NCBI RefSeq assembly: GCF_964340395.1
Contig: NC_135549.1
Span: forward strand, 1,692,501 to 1,756,500
Direction: 5' to 3'
DNA: 64,000 nucleotides
From: Glandiceps talaboti
Lineage: Eukaryota > Hemichordata > Enteropneusta > Spengelidae
The notes under the pieces are model-generated. The model saw nothing but the letters and a program-made list of their open reading frames with translations, was not told where the DNA came from and made no database searches. The position numbers and the translations under genes were made by a program. Position 1 is the stretch's first letter; every line of letters begins with the position of its first letter. Shown here one piece after another: positions 15,101 to 28,888 of this stretch.

Positions 15101-18100
15101 AGCAGTAGGTATGCAGCAGACCATATAAGACCATCCCCATCATGCGTCAATGGCAATACATACTAACTATTTCTTTCCTCCGGCAACTGGTTCTCTTTTT
15201 CCCCCAGAACAGCTCAAAGATTCCACGTAATCTTTGTGTCTCTTAAGGTACCCCAGAGTTCATGGCGCCAGAGATGTATGAAGAACACTATGACGAGTCT
15301 ATTGATATCTATGCGTTTGGTATGTGTATGCTGGAAATGGCAACATCAGAATATCCGTATGCAGAATGCCATAATGCTGCTCAGATCTACAGAAGAGTTA
15401 CAAGTGTGAGTATATTCTCAATTTAGATATTTGTTTAGTCTAGAGGCCATCCATTGGGTTTGAATTTAAAGACCTTTACCCAAGGTATAGCTTAATGAGG
15501 TCCTGAGATGAAATTTCAAATTCAAATGAAGCCACTCACGCAGTCATTAACATCATGTTTTTGGTAATTAATCATCCACAGAATTCTATCCAATGATAAG
15601 TTAGAGTTTATTTGGGGACAGTTGCATAATGTCCAAATATGGTATCTTTGTTAGCTCAGGATGCCACTTATGCACTGTTCACATCATTCTAACATTTTGG
15701 GGTTTACTCATTTGCATGAGCAACTTTTGGTTCATGATTTCTCATTTTAATAGCCAGGTAGGGTTAAAGATAATTTAGTTCCTATACGACGTGTTATGAT
15801 TACTACGATCATCTCCATTCACATTCTAGTTATTCTAGCACCAAAATCTGTGCTACCCCGCTTGGAAAAGGGTAAACAATGCATGTTGTAGTAATTTATC
15901 ACAAATTGAGTAGTTAGTTCTTTAGGCAATTGCTCATTAACTGAACTCCACCTCTCCAGTCTTACACTAAAATCATGTGGGGATGAGATAACATCATTGT
16001 GTTTGTAGTAATTATAATGCGTCATACAGGAACTACACTAGATTAGAGATGACTAGATACCATGTTGGAATCCAGACTACTATTTGTTTGGAAAGGGAGT
16101 GCTATGTTGTGAGGTTATTTTCCAACTTATTGATATGATTAGTTAAAGGATATGAAAGCCTTTACTTTCACTACATTTGGGTGTGATAAAAGGTACCAGT
16201 TGTCAAGACATAGCAAACGGCTTGACGACAAATACCAACAGTTGTCTGTGTCATTTCGAAGACCCTTTCAAGCAAAATTTCAAAAGTTAAATAAAGGTCT
16301 ATTTCCTTTGAATTTCAGGGAGTACGGCCTCTGAGTTTGGAGAAGGTATCAAATCCAGAAATAAAAGACATTATTAATGGTTGCACTCGACCAAAAAGTG
16401 ATGAAAGGTAAGAATACTGTATTTCTGTTTGTTATTGGCCAAAACATAAATCCATTTGAAGGCAGGTTTATGTTAATATTGTGTTTGTAGATTATCATAT
16501 TTGTTACATAGCAAGGTTCATGGAGATGAGCACAGCTTGAACATTGCATAAACATGATAGCTATGCAGTACAAATCATTTAATATTGTTGTGGGAAAATA
16601 TACAGCATAAGAATCAAATCAATTAATTCTCCTTTCATATACATGTATGTCAGTGAAGCTCTCTGTCAGTTTTGGTAAGTTTACCAAAAGATTATTTAAA
16701 CCTTGCAGGAAATGAGTTTGATGTAAAATAATGTATAAACCAGATCAGATTCTCATACACCCGTAAGAATATGTGTGTTTACCAATACCCACAACAATTC
16801 ATGTTTGTTCCAGATACACTGCAAAAGAACTACTTAGCTTAGAATTCTTTGAGGAAGATACTGGATTTAAGGTAGAACTGATTGAAGAAACACAAGAAGA
16901 TGTTATACAACTTAGACTTCGGGTAGAAGATCCTAAAAAGAGGAAGGACAAACACAGAGACAATGAAGCATTGCAGTTTGGATTTGATTTACGGAAAGAT
17001 GATCCAGAACAAGTTGCAGCTGAAATGGTAGGCTATCACCCATAAAATGATGTGGTTGTAGTTTGTGTGTTACATAACATGTATGTTGATTTCTTGTGAT
17101 TACAATTTCTATTCTGTGAACACTTAGTGCTGCTACGGAGAATGGTATCTGAAGAACATAACCGATTTTGTTCTGAGATCAGATATAGAAGTTTCTCAGG
17201 ATAAATGCTACTACAGAGATAGTGGATCGGTAATACCAGATATTAGTTGATTCATTTGGAATGCACATAAATAGTGTCAAAGATGTGCCTGTCAAGATTA
17301 AGTATGTAGATGTCACAAAAAGACAGTATTATCAGGCAGCTCAGCAGGCTCCAGTCACAATGAATACAACTTTCTGTTGCCATACAACTAGTAGACAGTT
17401 CATGCTGTGAAAGCTTGCAACTTATGGTATGATGATGGCATTCAAGACTGTGGTTAGTGGAACCGAAATACAGATAAATGCTGTGGATGTTGAAACATCT
17501 GTTGTCATTTGTTTGTTGAAGTTATCAATAGCTCTAACCATAATGGCCAGTGTAGAGCAACCTTGGAATTTACAGTAACGGTGAATATGCTGTTGCTGTC
17601 GACGAAAATAAGACAGCCTTCCACCTATTCATAAGTATCTTAAACTGTACAATTCTGTTATTGGTAGACTCCGACTGACAAAGTATGCAGGTTACACAAA
17701 TCTAATATTGTTGGTTTATCTATAATGTGTATTACAATGACCCACAGTATGTCTCTACCAGTTGTCATTATTTATCAATTAATGTATTCGTGTCATTCTT
17801 ACTAACTGCTCAACCTCTAGGTGACCCATTTCACCACAGTATGTATGTAGATGTCATAGTAAGTTACATGAGATCTATATATAGATTCCAAGGCTATACA
17901 TCACTTTGCTTCATAATTATAGAAATGTTTCCAAAGCAGATTTATTGGAAAATGAAAATGTATTGTTAGGGTAGCTGAGATGGCAATCTATGGTATATTC
18001 AATGATGTAATCTGCCAGGATATTACGTATATAGGCACAGATTACTCTAAAGGCAGACTACTGACAGTTTAACCAAGAAAAACACTTCTTCATTTTGAAA

Positions 18101-21100
18101 GTTAAATCATGGTGTGCATTGATAACATCTATGGGTTGTGTATTACATATGAGCTATGTCAGTTGATCAATTTTGTAACTTTACCTCTCATCATGACTAG
18201 AAATAAATTGATATGATAGTCAGAATGACTACTTTTTTGCTCAGACAAGTTTAAATATAAAGAAAGTTAATGCTGCTGAATTAGGTAGGTGTATATATGA
18301 TACAGTATTGATGTTTTATGCAATCCTTTCATCATGTTTAGAATGTCAACAGAATGTGACAAACCCTTGGGTCACTGAGTATTTTCCAGCTGCATGAAGA
18401 AAACTGTTGTGGAATAATATAATTATACTTCCTTGGTCATAATTTAGGAAAAAATCCGGAAAAATATTCACAATTTGGAATGTTTTGATTCATATTTCGA
18501 GCACTTTAGTACCAGTGATGTACACAGGTTGTCTTGACATAGAATGACCAGGTACATAATCCATATTTTATTCATGGACAATATCTTGGCTTTTGAATAG
18601 TATAAAAGTGGGATATTCTCAAAGGAGCATTGAATAATAACATATGTTGTCAAATATTTAAATCAAATTTGTAGACAGAACTTCAAACTTTGTTATGCAT
18701 CCAGTGGTATTGTATATTGTTTTGTTGTAAGAAACTCATTTGATCAAACTGATGTCAGACAATGATTTTACTAGGATTTTAGGAACCTCAGTAAAGGATG
18801 GGGACATCTGGTAGTACATGCATACATAATGAGCTCCAGTGAGATACCAAGGGAGTGGGGTAAATTCTACCTACCTACTGGCCTAAGGCTAAAGAAGTAG
18901 TGTTAGTATCCAAGGTTGTTCTACAAGAAGTCATTCTTCCTATTCAGTAAGTCAATATTGAAAACACAGTAAATGTTATGATACTATTCACTCTTCCAAA
19001 ACAGGTGAAGTCTGGATTTCTGAATGAAGGTGACCAAAAGCTAGTTGCGAAAAGTATACGAGATCGTGTTGCTACTGCCAAGAGAAACAGAGAACGAAAG
19101 CAACAAGAGAAAGAAAGACTAGAAAAGGAAAGGATTGAAAAAGAAAGACTTGGAAGAGAAAGGCAGCTGCATCAACAAGACAGTGAACAACAATCTGTCC
19201 AGCATGCTGCAAGTAAGTCATTCTATACTACTGATACAGTATTATTGTCATCTTATTGTTTATGCATTACTGTCTATTGTTCTTGGTCTGTATCTGTCGA
19301 TTTATGTATGTCTATGTAAAGGGAGATAACATGAGCATACATGGTATCCTCAATTACGTAGCACATGACTGATATAAAAGTTAGCCAATTTGGCCCCCAG
19401 ATTGGTAGATCTTAGTACATTGTGAAGCCTTGAATTAAAGTCAAATCAAGAGAAAAATCAACCAAAAATTACAAATAAACTAGAATTGATTTCCTAGATT
19501 GTCTTCATATTAACTATAACATTGGCATACATTGTTGAAGTTGCAGTAAAACAAAGCTTATCAGTATCCCATAGAGATAAATCAGAAATATTTCATCCAA
19601 TTTCCTACACTTCAACAAGTTAAGTAAACTTGGAGACAAATTTGGAAACCAAGTGTAGTAATGTAAGAACATCTGTATGAACATTTTCAATTCTCGGTAC
19701 CTACAATAGCATTTTACCTCATGCTAAAGGGTCAATATAGAACAAGAAGGTCGACTTATTCTCACTTGTCACTTTGTAGTGCATGTATAGCGGGTGGAGC
19801 TGAAGTGAATGGGTCGACCAAAAAATTGAACGTTTGTCTTTTTGATAACGCACCTAGGTGGTAGAATACTATGTCAGGTACTGAGAATTGATCTTCTCTT
19901 GAAATGACTCTAAGAAGAGGATGATGCAACTGCCATGTTGATTCCAATAAATCACAAAGTTTTAGTATTTGATGCAATATTTGTAAAAGGAGGAAATTAT
20001 GTCACTTTCTTTCAGGTTGTTTCTACCAAGTCTGTGTAGATTAAAACATTCCATGCCTAACTTTTGTCTGTTTTTGTACAAGTTTTAGGAAAAGACAAGA
20101 AGACAGGTTCGTATTGTTTTATGTAAGTGTATCATGGCAACACACAATAAAAGTTGACATTTTTGTTTACAAACATAAATGCTGTAATTACTGGATGGAA
20201 AAGCTTGGCAATATGTAAAATTTAATGAAAATGCAAACTTGATTGTGTTGCAGGTGATGGCAATCTTGATTCTGGCATTGGTTCTGATGCATCAAGTAAG
20301 CACATGTCCCAGCCATCTTTCCCCTACCAACAGTCACAACCACTATCCCAGCAATATCCAGCCAATCAGTACCCAGGGCAGCAAGGACAGTTTGTGACGT
20401 CACAAGGAACTTCATTTCCTCAAGTCTATCCAGCAAACAACATGCAGTATTCCTCCTACCAACAACCACCACCATACCAACAAGGTCAACAACAGTATCA
20501 GCAGGTATGCAAACTTAACTAACTTGGTCATCAATCTAAGTTGTCTCCAATAATTGCCATTGTTACATTATTCAATCTCAATGAAGTGTACCGTTTGGAT
20601 TTACAGAAGAGTATTGACATAACTTTTACTAAAAATGTCAGTATGTAAAGTGAAAGCATGAATTCTCATTAGGTACTACAGTGTGTTGAAACAGGTTTTC
20701 TTTGTTATCAGTGAACATTGATATAGGTAGTTATGAGTTTCGTGCAATTTATTGATAACAGATTTCGTGCAATCAATTGAACTTGTTATAAATGTGTACA
20801 TGTTGTCAAGAAGAAGAGAAATGATAAGAACTGTCATCTTATGATTTGTGTTTGTGACATGTCTGCATTCGTCATGTTGTTTACGCAGAAGGTATTCAAT
20901 GTATATGAGTATAGTGAATACACAGGTCAAGTGTACACCTTGCAATAAAATAAAAGATTATTTCCTTCACAGTTGCATACATCCCAGGGCCAACCCTTCC
21001 AGCCTCCACAGCAGCCCTTTTCACAGGATCAGCCATACCACCAGCAATTTCAAGCTCCGTATTCCCAAAGCCAGCCATTCCAGCCAACACAACAGTTCCA

Positions 21101-24100
21101 ACATATGCCTCCACAGCCATACCAACCTATGCCACCCCAACCTGGACAGTCTCAGACTTACCAACCACACCAGTCAGGGCAGTCACAACAGCAGCAGTTT
21201 CCTATCCAACAGGGACAGCCACAGCAGCAGTTTCAACAACCACCACCACCACCACCACAACAACAGCAGCCCCCACCCCAACAACAGTTTCAACCACAGC
21301 CAGGACAGTCACAACAACAATTTCAACAACAAACCCAGCAGCAGTTTCCACCACAGCCAGGACAGTCCCAACAGTATCAACTACAGCCAGGGCAGTCTCA
21401 ACAAGCGTATCCACCACAACAAGGACAGTCACAGCAACAGTTCACACCACAACAATTCCAGCAACAGTTCCAACAGCCATACCAACCACAGGGGCAGCAA
21501 CAGTACTCAATACCAGGCCAGCAGCCATTTGTACAAGCACAACCACCGTTCCAAGCAGGTCAACTTCAGCCTCAGGCACAGCCACCACCACCCTCACAAC
21601 TACAATCAACTCAATTTATTCAACAAAATCCAGATGCCCAACAAATCAAGAGTGTTCCTTCCTCAGCACAGACTGCACCAGAAAATGTGGCCAGAGTGCC
21701 TTCTGTGTCAGAGAAGAAAGATATATTATCTCCTCCAGAGGGACAGTCTTCTGGGATTCCTACTACTGCTGAAGCTGGAAAAGAAGGGTATGTATCTTGA
21801 ATTAAAGTTTTTGATTGGTAATGACTAATGGTTAGAGTAGAACTGAACAGTTGGTCAGAAAATAGAGTGGGGCAACGTTTTATAATGAAAACGCATAATT
21901 GATATGCACAAATTGGAATCACAAAGTGATCATAACATAAATAACGTAAATGAATCTCCATTAGTGATATTTAGTCAAAAACTGCCGACGAGATTGATCT
22001 GATATTTAATGAGGGTATATTCAGTGGGGTCTAAATGAGAAACTATTTAAGACCAGATTATCTGATTGTGTCACGTAATTTTAGAATTGTTCAGACATGA
22101 CGTATCCAAAAATCATTACTGTTGTCTGTAGCAACTGATATTTACTGAGTACTACAAACCTGGTAAATTTCTCCCCATGTATTAGTAAAGTTGAATCGGT
22201 TGTACAGTTACTTACAGTACATTGGCAGTACTACTTAATATATAATATGAGGAGTAACTTTGTTATCTCTTGTCTTCATATACTAGTTTGGCATTGGAGG
22301 GTACACCAGCTAATGCAGCTGCAACAGCAGCTGAGAAGCTCAAGAAAAAGGAAAAAGAGAAACAAGAAAAAGAAAGACAAAAGAAACCGAAAACTATCAA
22401 ACGAAAGCAGACACCATCATTGTCTATAGTACAGGTGGAAGCTGAAGGAATTGTAGAGTGTGCTTTGGAAACGCATAAAGGACAGACAGTGACTTTCAAA
22501 TTTGCTATTGAAGATGATGTGGAGGATATAAAAGACAACCTGGTATGACCAGAATATACCTGATTATTTCTATTAATGAATAACGTGGAGAAATTTGTTT
22601 TAATTATGAGCCTTTTGTCATGTTTAAGATTTCAAATACATATTCATGAGTAATAGCTTGTGCTGTTGTATCAGTGGAGAAAGCCTGATGTTCTGTTAGC
22701 ATAACATTGGTTTGTCAGTGTCCTTATTTAAATTCAGTTGTAAGCAAAACATAGGTATGGTCAATCACTATCAATATTCTGTTTTCACATTTTTAATGAC
22801 CACAGGTTGACTGTAAACATCTAGCTGAGCAACATACTGAAATATTTGTAGACCAAATCAAAGAAGTGATCAACAGGGCAAGGGGAAAAGGGCCAATTTC
22901 TCCTGAAGAAATTCAAAGAACAAGTCCAAAAGCCCAAAGGAAGACTTCACAACAGACTTCTGTTGAAGATACTCAACACATGGTAAGTGAAATAAATAAC
23001 ACCTAGTTTGTATGCTAAGATATCTGAAAAAATATGTCAATAAAATTATTCCTTAAATTGACGCAATTCACACAAAAAAACCCCCCCAAAAATGGAGCGT
23101 TTCTTTGAATGAGGCAATCAGGAATGAGATGAGGTTCATGCAAAGACATAATTAGAGTTGGCAACTTGTTGAAACATAAAACACCATGGGATCCCGGATC
23201 TCATATCTCTGTTGAGGAGGCAGGTCATACAGTCTAACTTGATACACTACTCATGATAACAATCGGATGTGACTGTTAGGTTAAAGTGTATGTAAATAGG
23301 TTTCCAAAGTTTCCGACTTTTTGCCTGCAAATGACATACTTTTCATAGGTGATTAAAGATTTGTATGACATTTTTGACAAAAGTACGATATTAATAAAGA
23401 AAAATTGGAAACCTATTTACATACACTTTAAATTCAAAATACATCAACTGGAAAACATTAATATAATATTGAAATTATGCCCAGTTACTATCAGTGTAAC
23501 TTCTGTCAGTCATACACAGAAATGAACTAAGTGCTTCGGGAACAATAGTCCAAAAAACGCCCACACTCTGCAAGTTCTTCTAGAACACGACTATCTTCCA
23601 TAGATATAAACAAACTGATGAATGTGTCATGTCAACCTACATTAGAGGTATCCACTATTATTTTTGTATATGTTATCATGTTGTCTGTATCTAATTTGTC
23701 TTTTGCATAAAATCTTCTCTTAGCTCATTTCCTTCAAGCAGGCACATCGGTGTTTTTTGCAAGTTGTAACACTGTTATTATGCATGTATGACAGTTACAG
23801 ATATTGATTCATTCTTAGACTAATAGTTCTCATTTACTTTTCTTTTCTTGTTTAAGGCCCAACTTGCTACCCTTCAAACTCAAAATGGACAACATTCAGA
23901 TGCAACTCCAGAAGGTAGTGTACCTTCAACACCAACCGTGAAAGAGGGAGCAGAAGGATGGTCTCCTTTCAAGTCTAACAAAGGTGCTAATGTTCCGGCC
24001 AATGCTCAAGCTAATGTTTCTCTCCAGCCAAATATCCAGCCTGCTAATGCTGAGAAGCTAGTCACCAATAGTAGTAAATCATCTGGGGATGAGGAATCTC

Positions 24101-27100
24101 AACTTGTTGCTAGTAAGGATGCCAGTCAACAGGATGAGCTTCAAAATGGTCAACCCAATTTAACACTAAATATGCAAAGTATTCCACAGAGTACAGCTTC
24201 TGTAGTGGAAAATCAGCCTAAATTAGAGCAGACTGTGTCAGAATCAGGAGTTAGCTCCACTCCATCAAAGCCTGCTAATGAGGGTAAAGTTAGCCAACCT
24301 GGACCTCCTGGGAGATCAGTATCTTCCCCAGTTGTTGGGTCACAAAGTCAGGTCGGTGAACCAAATGCTCAAGCTGTTTCCGCCTCTGGAAGTCAGATTG
24401 CAGCCAACCAGGCATTACCAGCAAATCAACAAGTTCCGGCAAACCAACAGGCCATGGCTGCTCAACAACCTGGGGTTCCAGCCAACCAACAACAAATACT
24501 CCAACAACCAACACAGGATATTCCTGTAAACCAGCAGGCTCGACCACAAAATCAACCATTTCCTCAACCTATTGTGCAAAGCATGCCTCCACTCTCACAA
24601 CCCAATATACATCCTCCAGTGACACTCAAAGGAGTATATCCTATGACAGCTCAAATTCCACAAACATTACCTGGTGCACCGCAACCAGGATTCATGCCTC
24701 AACAGCAACCAGGAATGTTCCAACAACCTTTTCCTACAACTTCTGTAACACCTTCAACTATGTCAGGTCAAATGACCCCAGGACAATTTATGGTTCCCAC
24801 TCAGGCAACCCCACAAGGCCATTATGGCAGCAGTACTCCAAAGCCCACAAGCAAAGCACAATTGATTGATATTCGAGAACTAGATGCAAAACTACAACAA
24901 CTCCACAAACAGCCAATTCCACCATCATCTCTACCTCCTCCAGCTGTGTCCCTTTCATCGCAAGATATGAGTATTGTTCAACAACCAGGCACTCAAGGAT
25001 CTTCATTTGTACCTTTATCCACCCATTTTACCCAAGCTCCAGGAATGCCCCAACAGCCCTTCCAGCAAAATGCCCAACTTCTTCCACCGCATATGATGCC
25101 AATGCATCCTGGACCCCAAGGGGTTGCTTCAGCTCCGCTTCCTGGTCAACCACAACAGCCTGCTCAATATGGTGGTATAGGACAGTCAATAACTATTCCA
25201 TCTATGCATCCCCTTCCAGTGCCCACATCAGGTTCGGTACAAATGCAGTCACTTCTGACAAATGTCGTACATACCTCAAGTGCGCCACATATACCACTCA
25301 CTCCTGTTGGAAGTGATCCAACAATTTCTGATGTTGGGAGTGCTGCTGCAGTATCAACTATAACTACAACAGCTGTCACAGGTACCAGATTCCAAGTGCA
25401 GAAAGTAGAGGATGACATATTGCATGAAGGACGTATATCATCAGTGTCAAGTGATGATGGTATAACTTTTATGGTAAGACAGACTTCTCAGACAGATGTG
25501 CCAGTGAACTTAAGACAATCTGAGGCTGTTCAACAGGAAGGTGGCACAGCAGCAGAAAAGGTCGAACCGGTGAAAAGGGGTAGATTTTTTGTTTCACCAA
25601 CTGACCCTAACTTTTCAAATGAACCCTGTCAAAGCAGCAGTATCTCTCAGTCTGTAAATGTTGCCACAAATCTGAATACAGACACAGCAAAAGATGTAGA
25701 AAGTGTTGTTAATCAGTTAGTTTCACAGGCAACTGATGCTGTTGAAGCTCAAAATAAGTTATCAGAGGAGAACAAAGACGACAAAAGAGCAGAACCTAAA
25801 ACTGTTGTCAAGGGACGCTTCCAGATAACCCCTGCTGTAGATGATACTTTGAAAAGGGCAGACAGTGACTCGGACCTAAAAGATGAAAAACCAACAATCC
25901 AGCAAATTTCAAATGTCGAAGATTTGGCTGCCAATGTTCCTATTGATACAAATAACACTAGTGATGGTTCAGATGTCAGTGTGGAGGAAATCTCGGCAAC
26001 AATCAATGTAGAGAAAGGAAAAGTGATACCTGCAAATCAGAAAGTTGATTCTGTACCTGAATCGCCAGATGAAACACAGTTAGAAAATGCTCCATTCACA
26101 GATAAGAAACCACCACTGCCACAAAACCAGGTATGTATAATTCAGTTAAGTGTGCCTTTACAACATTTTCTTCTGAAACGTAGACAAGGGGGGAACAATT
26201 GTAAAACTGTTCTGTAATCCCAGAACAATCCAACAATGACAATTAAGGTTATAGACCACGTTCAATGTCCCTTGCTGATATTGGTTTGCAGTTAAGAAAG
26301 TAATGATTATACACATCCATAACTATACATTTTCTGAAAGCTCTTGATCCACTCTTTACAATGAAATTAGTAAAATTTGGTTTTATGTACTTCAGATCAC
26401 GTGACCTCTACATACGTGATAATTTGCATGTTTGGTTCAACAAAAATTAGCTCCTTCAAATTTCGACCAACAATAGAAAACGACGCACAGTGTTTATCAC
26501 CACATCAGTGGCTACAAAACCGTGTCTCAGATTTTTCCTATCTGTTTTTGTAACGAAGATATATAAATAATAATAAATAGTGTCCAAATAAACCATATAT
26601 GTCTCATCTAAATCCGTCTTACTTTCGAACAAAAGACGCAATCAAAAATCTGAGACACGGTTTTGGAGCCACTGACGTGGTGAATAAGATCCTACTGTGT
26701 TTGTTATTGTCGGGTACTCTTTGAGGTTGCTAATTTCCACAAAGTAACGCAATTCTTTACAAAATGTAAACTTGAGAAAATGACAAAAACATGTGTTTGA
26801 GTTGAAACAAACAAAAAACGTTTAACACATTCCTTACAGAAAAGTTGTAAGTGTCACATCCTTTATCACCTTCGAAAATTTGTTTTTTTCCATGTTATGA
26901 CCATTCTATTGGCCAAAAAATATGAAATCTGTCAGTTCAAAGGTAGCCAACGCCCACTATTCGACATGCGATTTTGGCTATTCGGGTTAAAAATTAACTT
27001 CCTCATTTGCATATGTTTGCGAACAAATTGAGGGCGGAGCCTACTTCCTTTTATGGAAAGCAGAGTGTCAAGCTACGTTTTAGCGGTCTCAGGTTTTATG

Positions 27101-28809
27101 TAAAATAAACGTAGTGGTTTCCGGTGAGAGAGTAAATGTTCCCTGGGTTCCCGTTCAACATGAAACGACGGAAAATATACCAAATGCTTTGAAAGTGGTG
27201 TTTTAACTAATAAAGAATCTAGTTAGCTTCATAAAACATCTTTAGTATGATGGTATTTTCTTGGAGTAACAATGTATAGTCCGGTCGCGATTGTAGATGT
27301 ACTATGTTTTGCTTTGAAGCATCTTACTCAGAGTCGATTGTTTTTATTTTGATACATAACATGTATCTGTGGCGAAATCAACGTCAAAAGACGCACCACT
27401 ATTGTTGTAATTTGATATGTTGCCATTGTTGAATTTGTTGTGTCTACCAGCGCCGGTTTATCTGGATACAGCATACACAGTACATTCAACCATGGGTGGA
27501 GGGTCTATGATTCAACACATCGCTTCAACGTCAATGCAAAACGAAAACTGTTAGACATGTCTAGCAATATAGCTCTCTCATGTCTCTAGCTCTTCGGCAT
27601 GTTATTTTTTTTTACAAAAGCAAAAATAGTCGGAGATGACACGGCACCACGCGAGGGCTTCAGTGAGCACGGGCCGTGTTTAGAAAGAAGACGAAACCAC
27701 CTCGTGTCAATTTGTGGTTGGTAATGAACTCAATCAAAAGAAAATGAAATAAGCGAGTACATAGTTTTCAAGAGGGATAGTTATCCGACAGCTTCGCTCT
27801 ACTACGCGTATACGACGACTTCGCATTTGGAAGGTCGAAGACTGTAGCGTGATGACACGTACTACGTGCTACGAAGGGAAGGGGGGGGGGCGGACTTAGC
27901 GTTCGATACTGACGTACCGCGTATACCGATAGAAAATCTGTACATTGAATATCGTAGATTTTTTAGGACATGTACCCAAAAATTCAATAACTGGGAATGA
28001 TAATGTACCACGTTGTTCGTTTCTGTGACATTTTATTTAGTGTCACCTAAGTGAAGTAGTGTCGATGAACAACACGGGACGGTATATGTTTACATGGAAA
28101 CGATCTGTTGACCTGTACTAGATAACTAGTCTTGCTGCTAGACGTTCGGGCTTTCTTTCGTATAAGTTACTATAACATATAAGCGAACGAAGTTTGCAGT
28201 GAGGGCTTGCCCGAATATCCTCGATAGCGATGTTAGGTCGTGTGTCGTAATTGTAACGGAAGACCATCCGAGGTCTAACAGATAGATTACTAGATAACGG
28301 GAGAGATACGAGTGGTGAGTTGATTTTTTTATTACAAAATAGCTATGCATGTGGTTCACGAAAAGATAACTTCCAAATCGTGGGTTTTGACTTCACTCGC
28401 TGAAACATAATCACCACTACTGTACCACAAGGGCGAGTATGTTTTGTAAACCTAGGCTATGAATCATTACTTCGCCTAGATAGCGAAAATGGATTCCCCA
28501 GAGCATCGATGCGTTGCTGATAAATCAGCTGATAAATACCTTTTTCCCTTTTTTGTTTAAAATTGTGATGATGTGGTACTATTTACACCTTTCCATCATT
28601 CTTTGTTGTAGGATGCCTTTGGGTTTTGGAAGACTTCGCAAAGACCATCTGTGCTAAACTGTAACAAAGCTGACTTTCACTTGCATTTTGACACCTATTG
28701 TAATACATTCCTTTATGCACAGTAAAATTTCATTAAAATTGAGAAATGTTTTCACCATTTAAATAGTTTTGAGTAGACAATCGGTTATAAGCAATATCTT
28801 GAAAAGACT

Positions 28810-28888
<79 letters not shown>

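Noticed and set aside
17130-18080. Possible decayed coding sequence in WNK intron 6
   Set aside because: The composition differs slightly from the rest of the intron, but no frame is open for a useful length and no family is recognisable.
20848-21828. 326-codon plus-strand open frame rich in His/Asn/Ser
   Set aside because: It overlaps WNK exon 9 in another frame; its composition is the frame-shifted reading of CAA/CAG/CCA-rich sequence, and it crosses the exon's acceptor and donor.
19213-26130. Acidic degron (EPEEPEADQH type) bound by KLHL3 in vertebrate WNKs
   Set aside because: I looked for it after CCT-like domain 1 and in the long exon but found no convincing match, so no claim is made.
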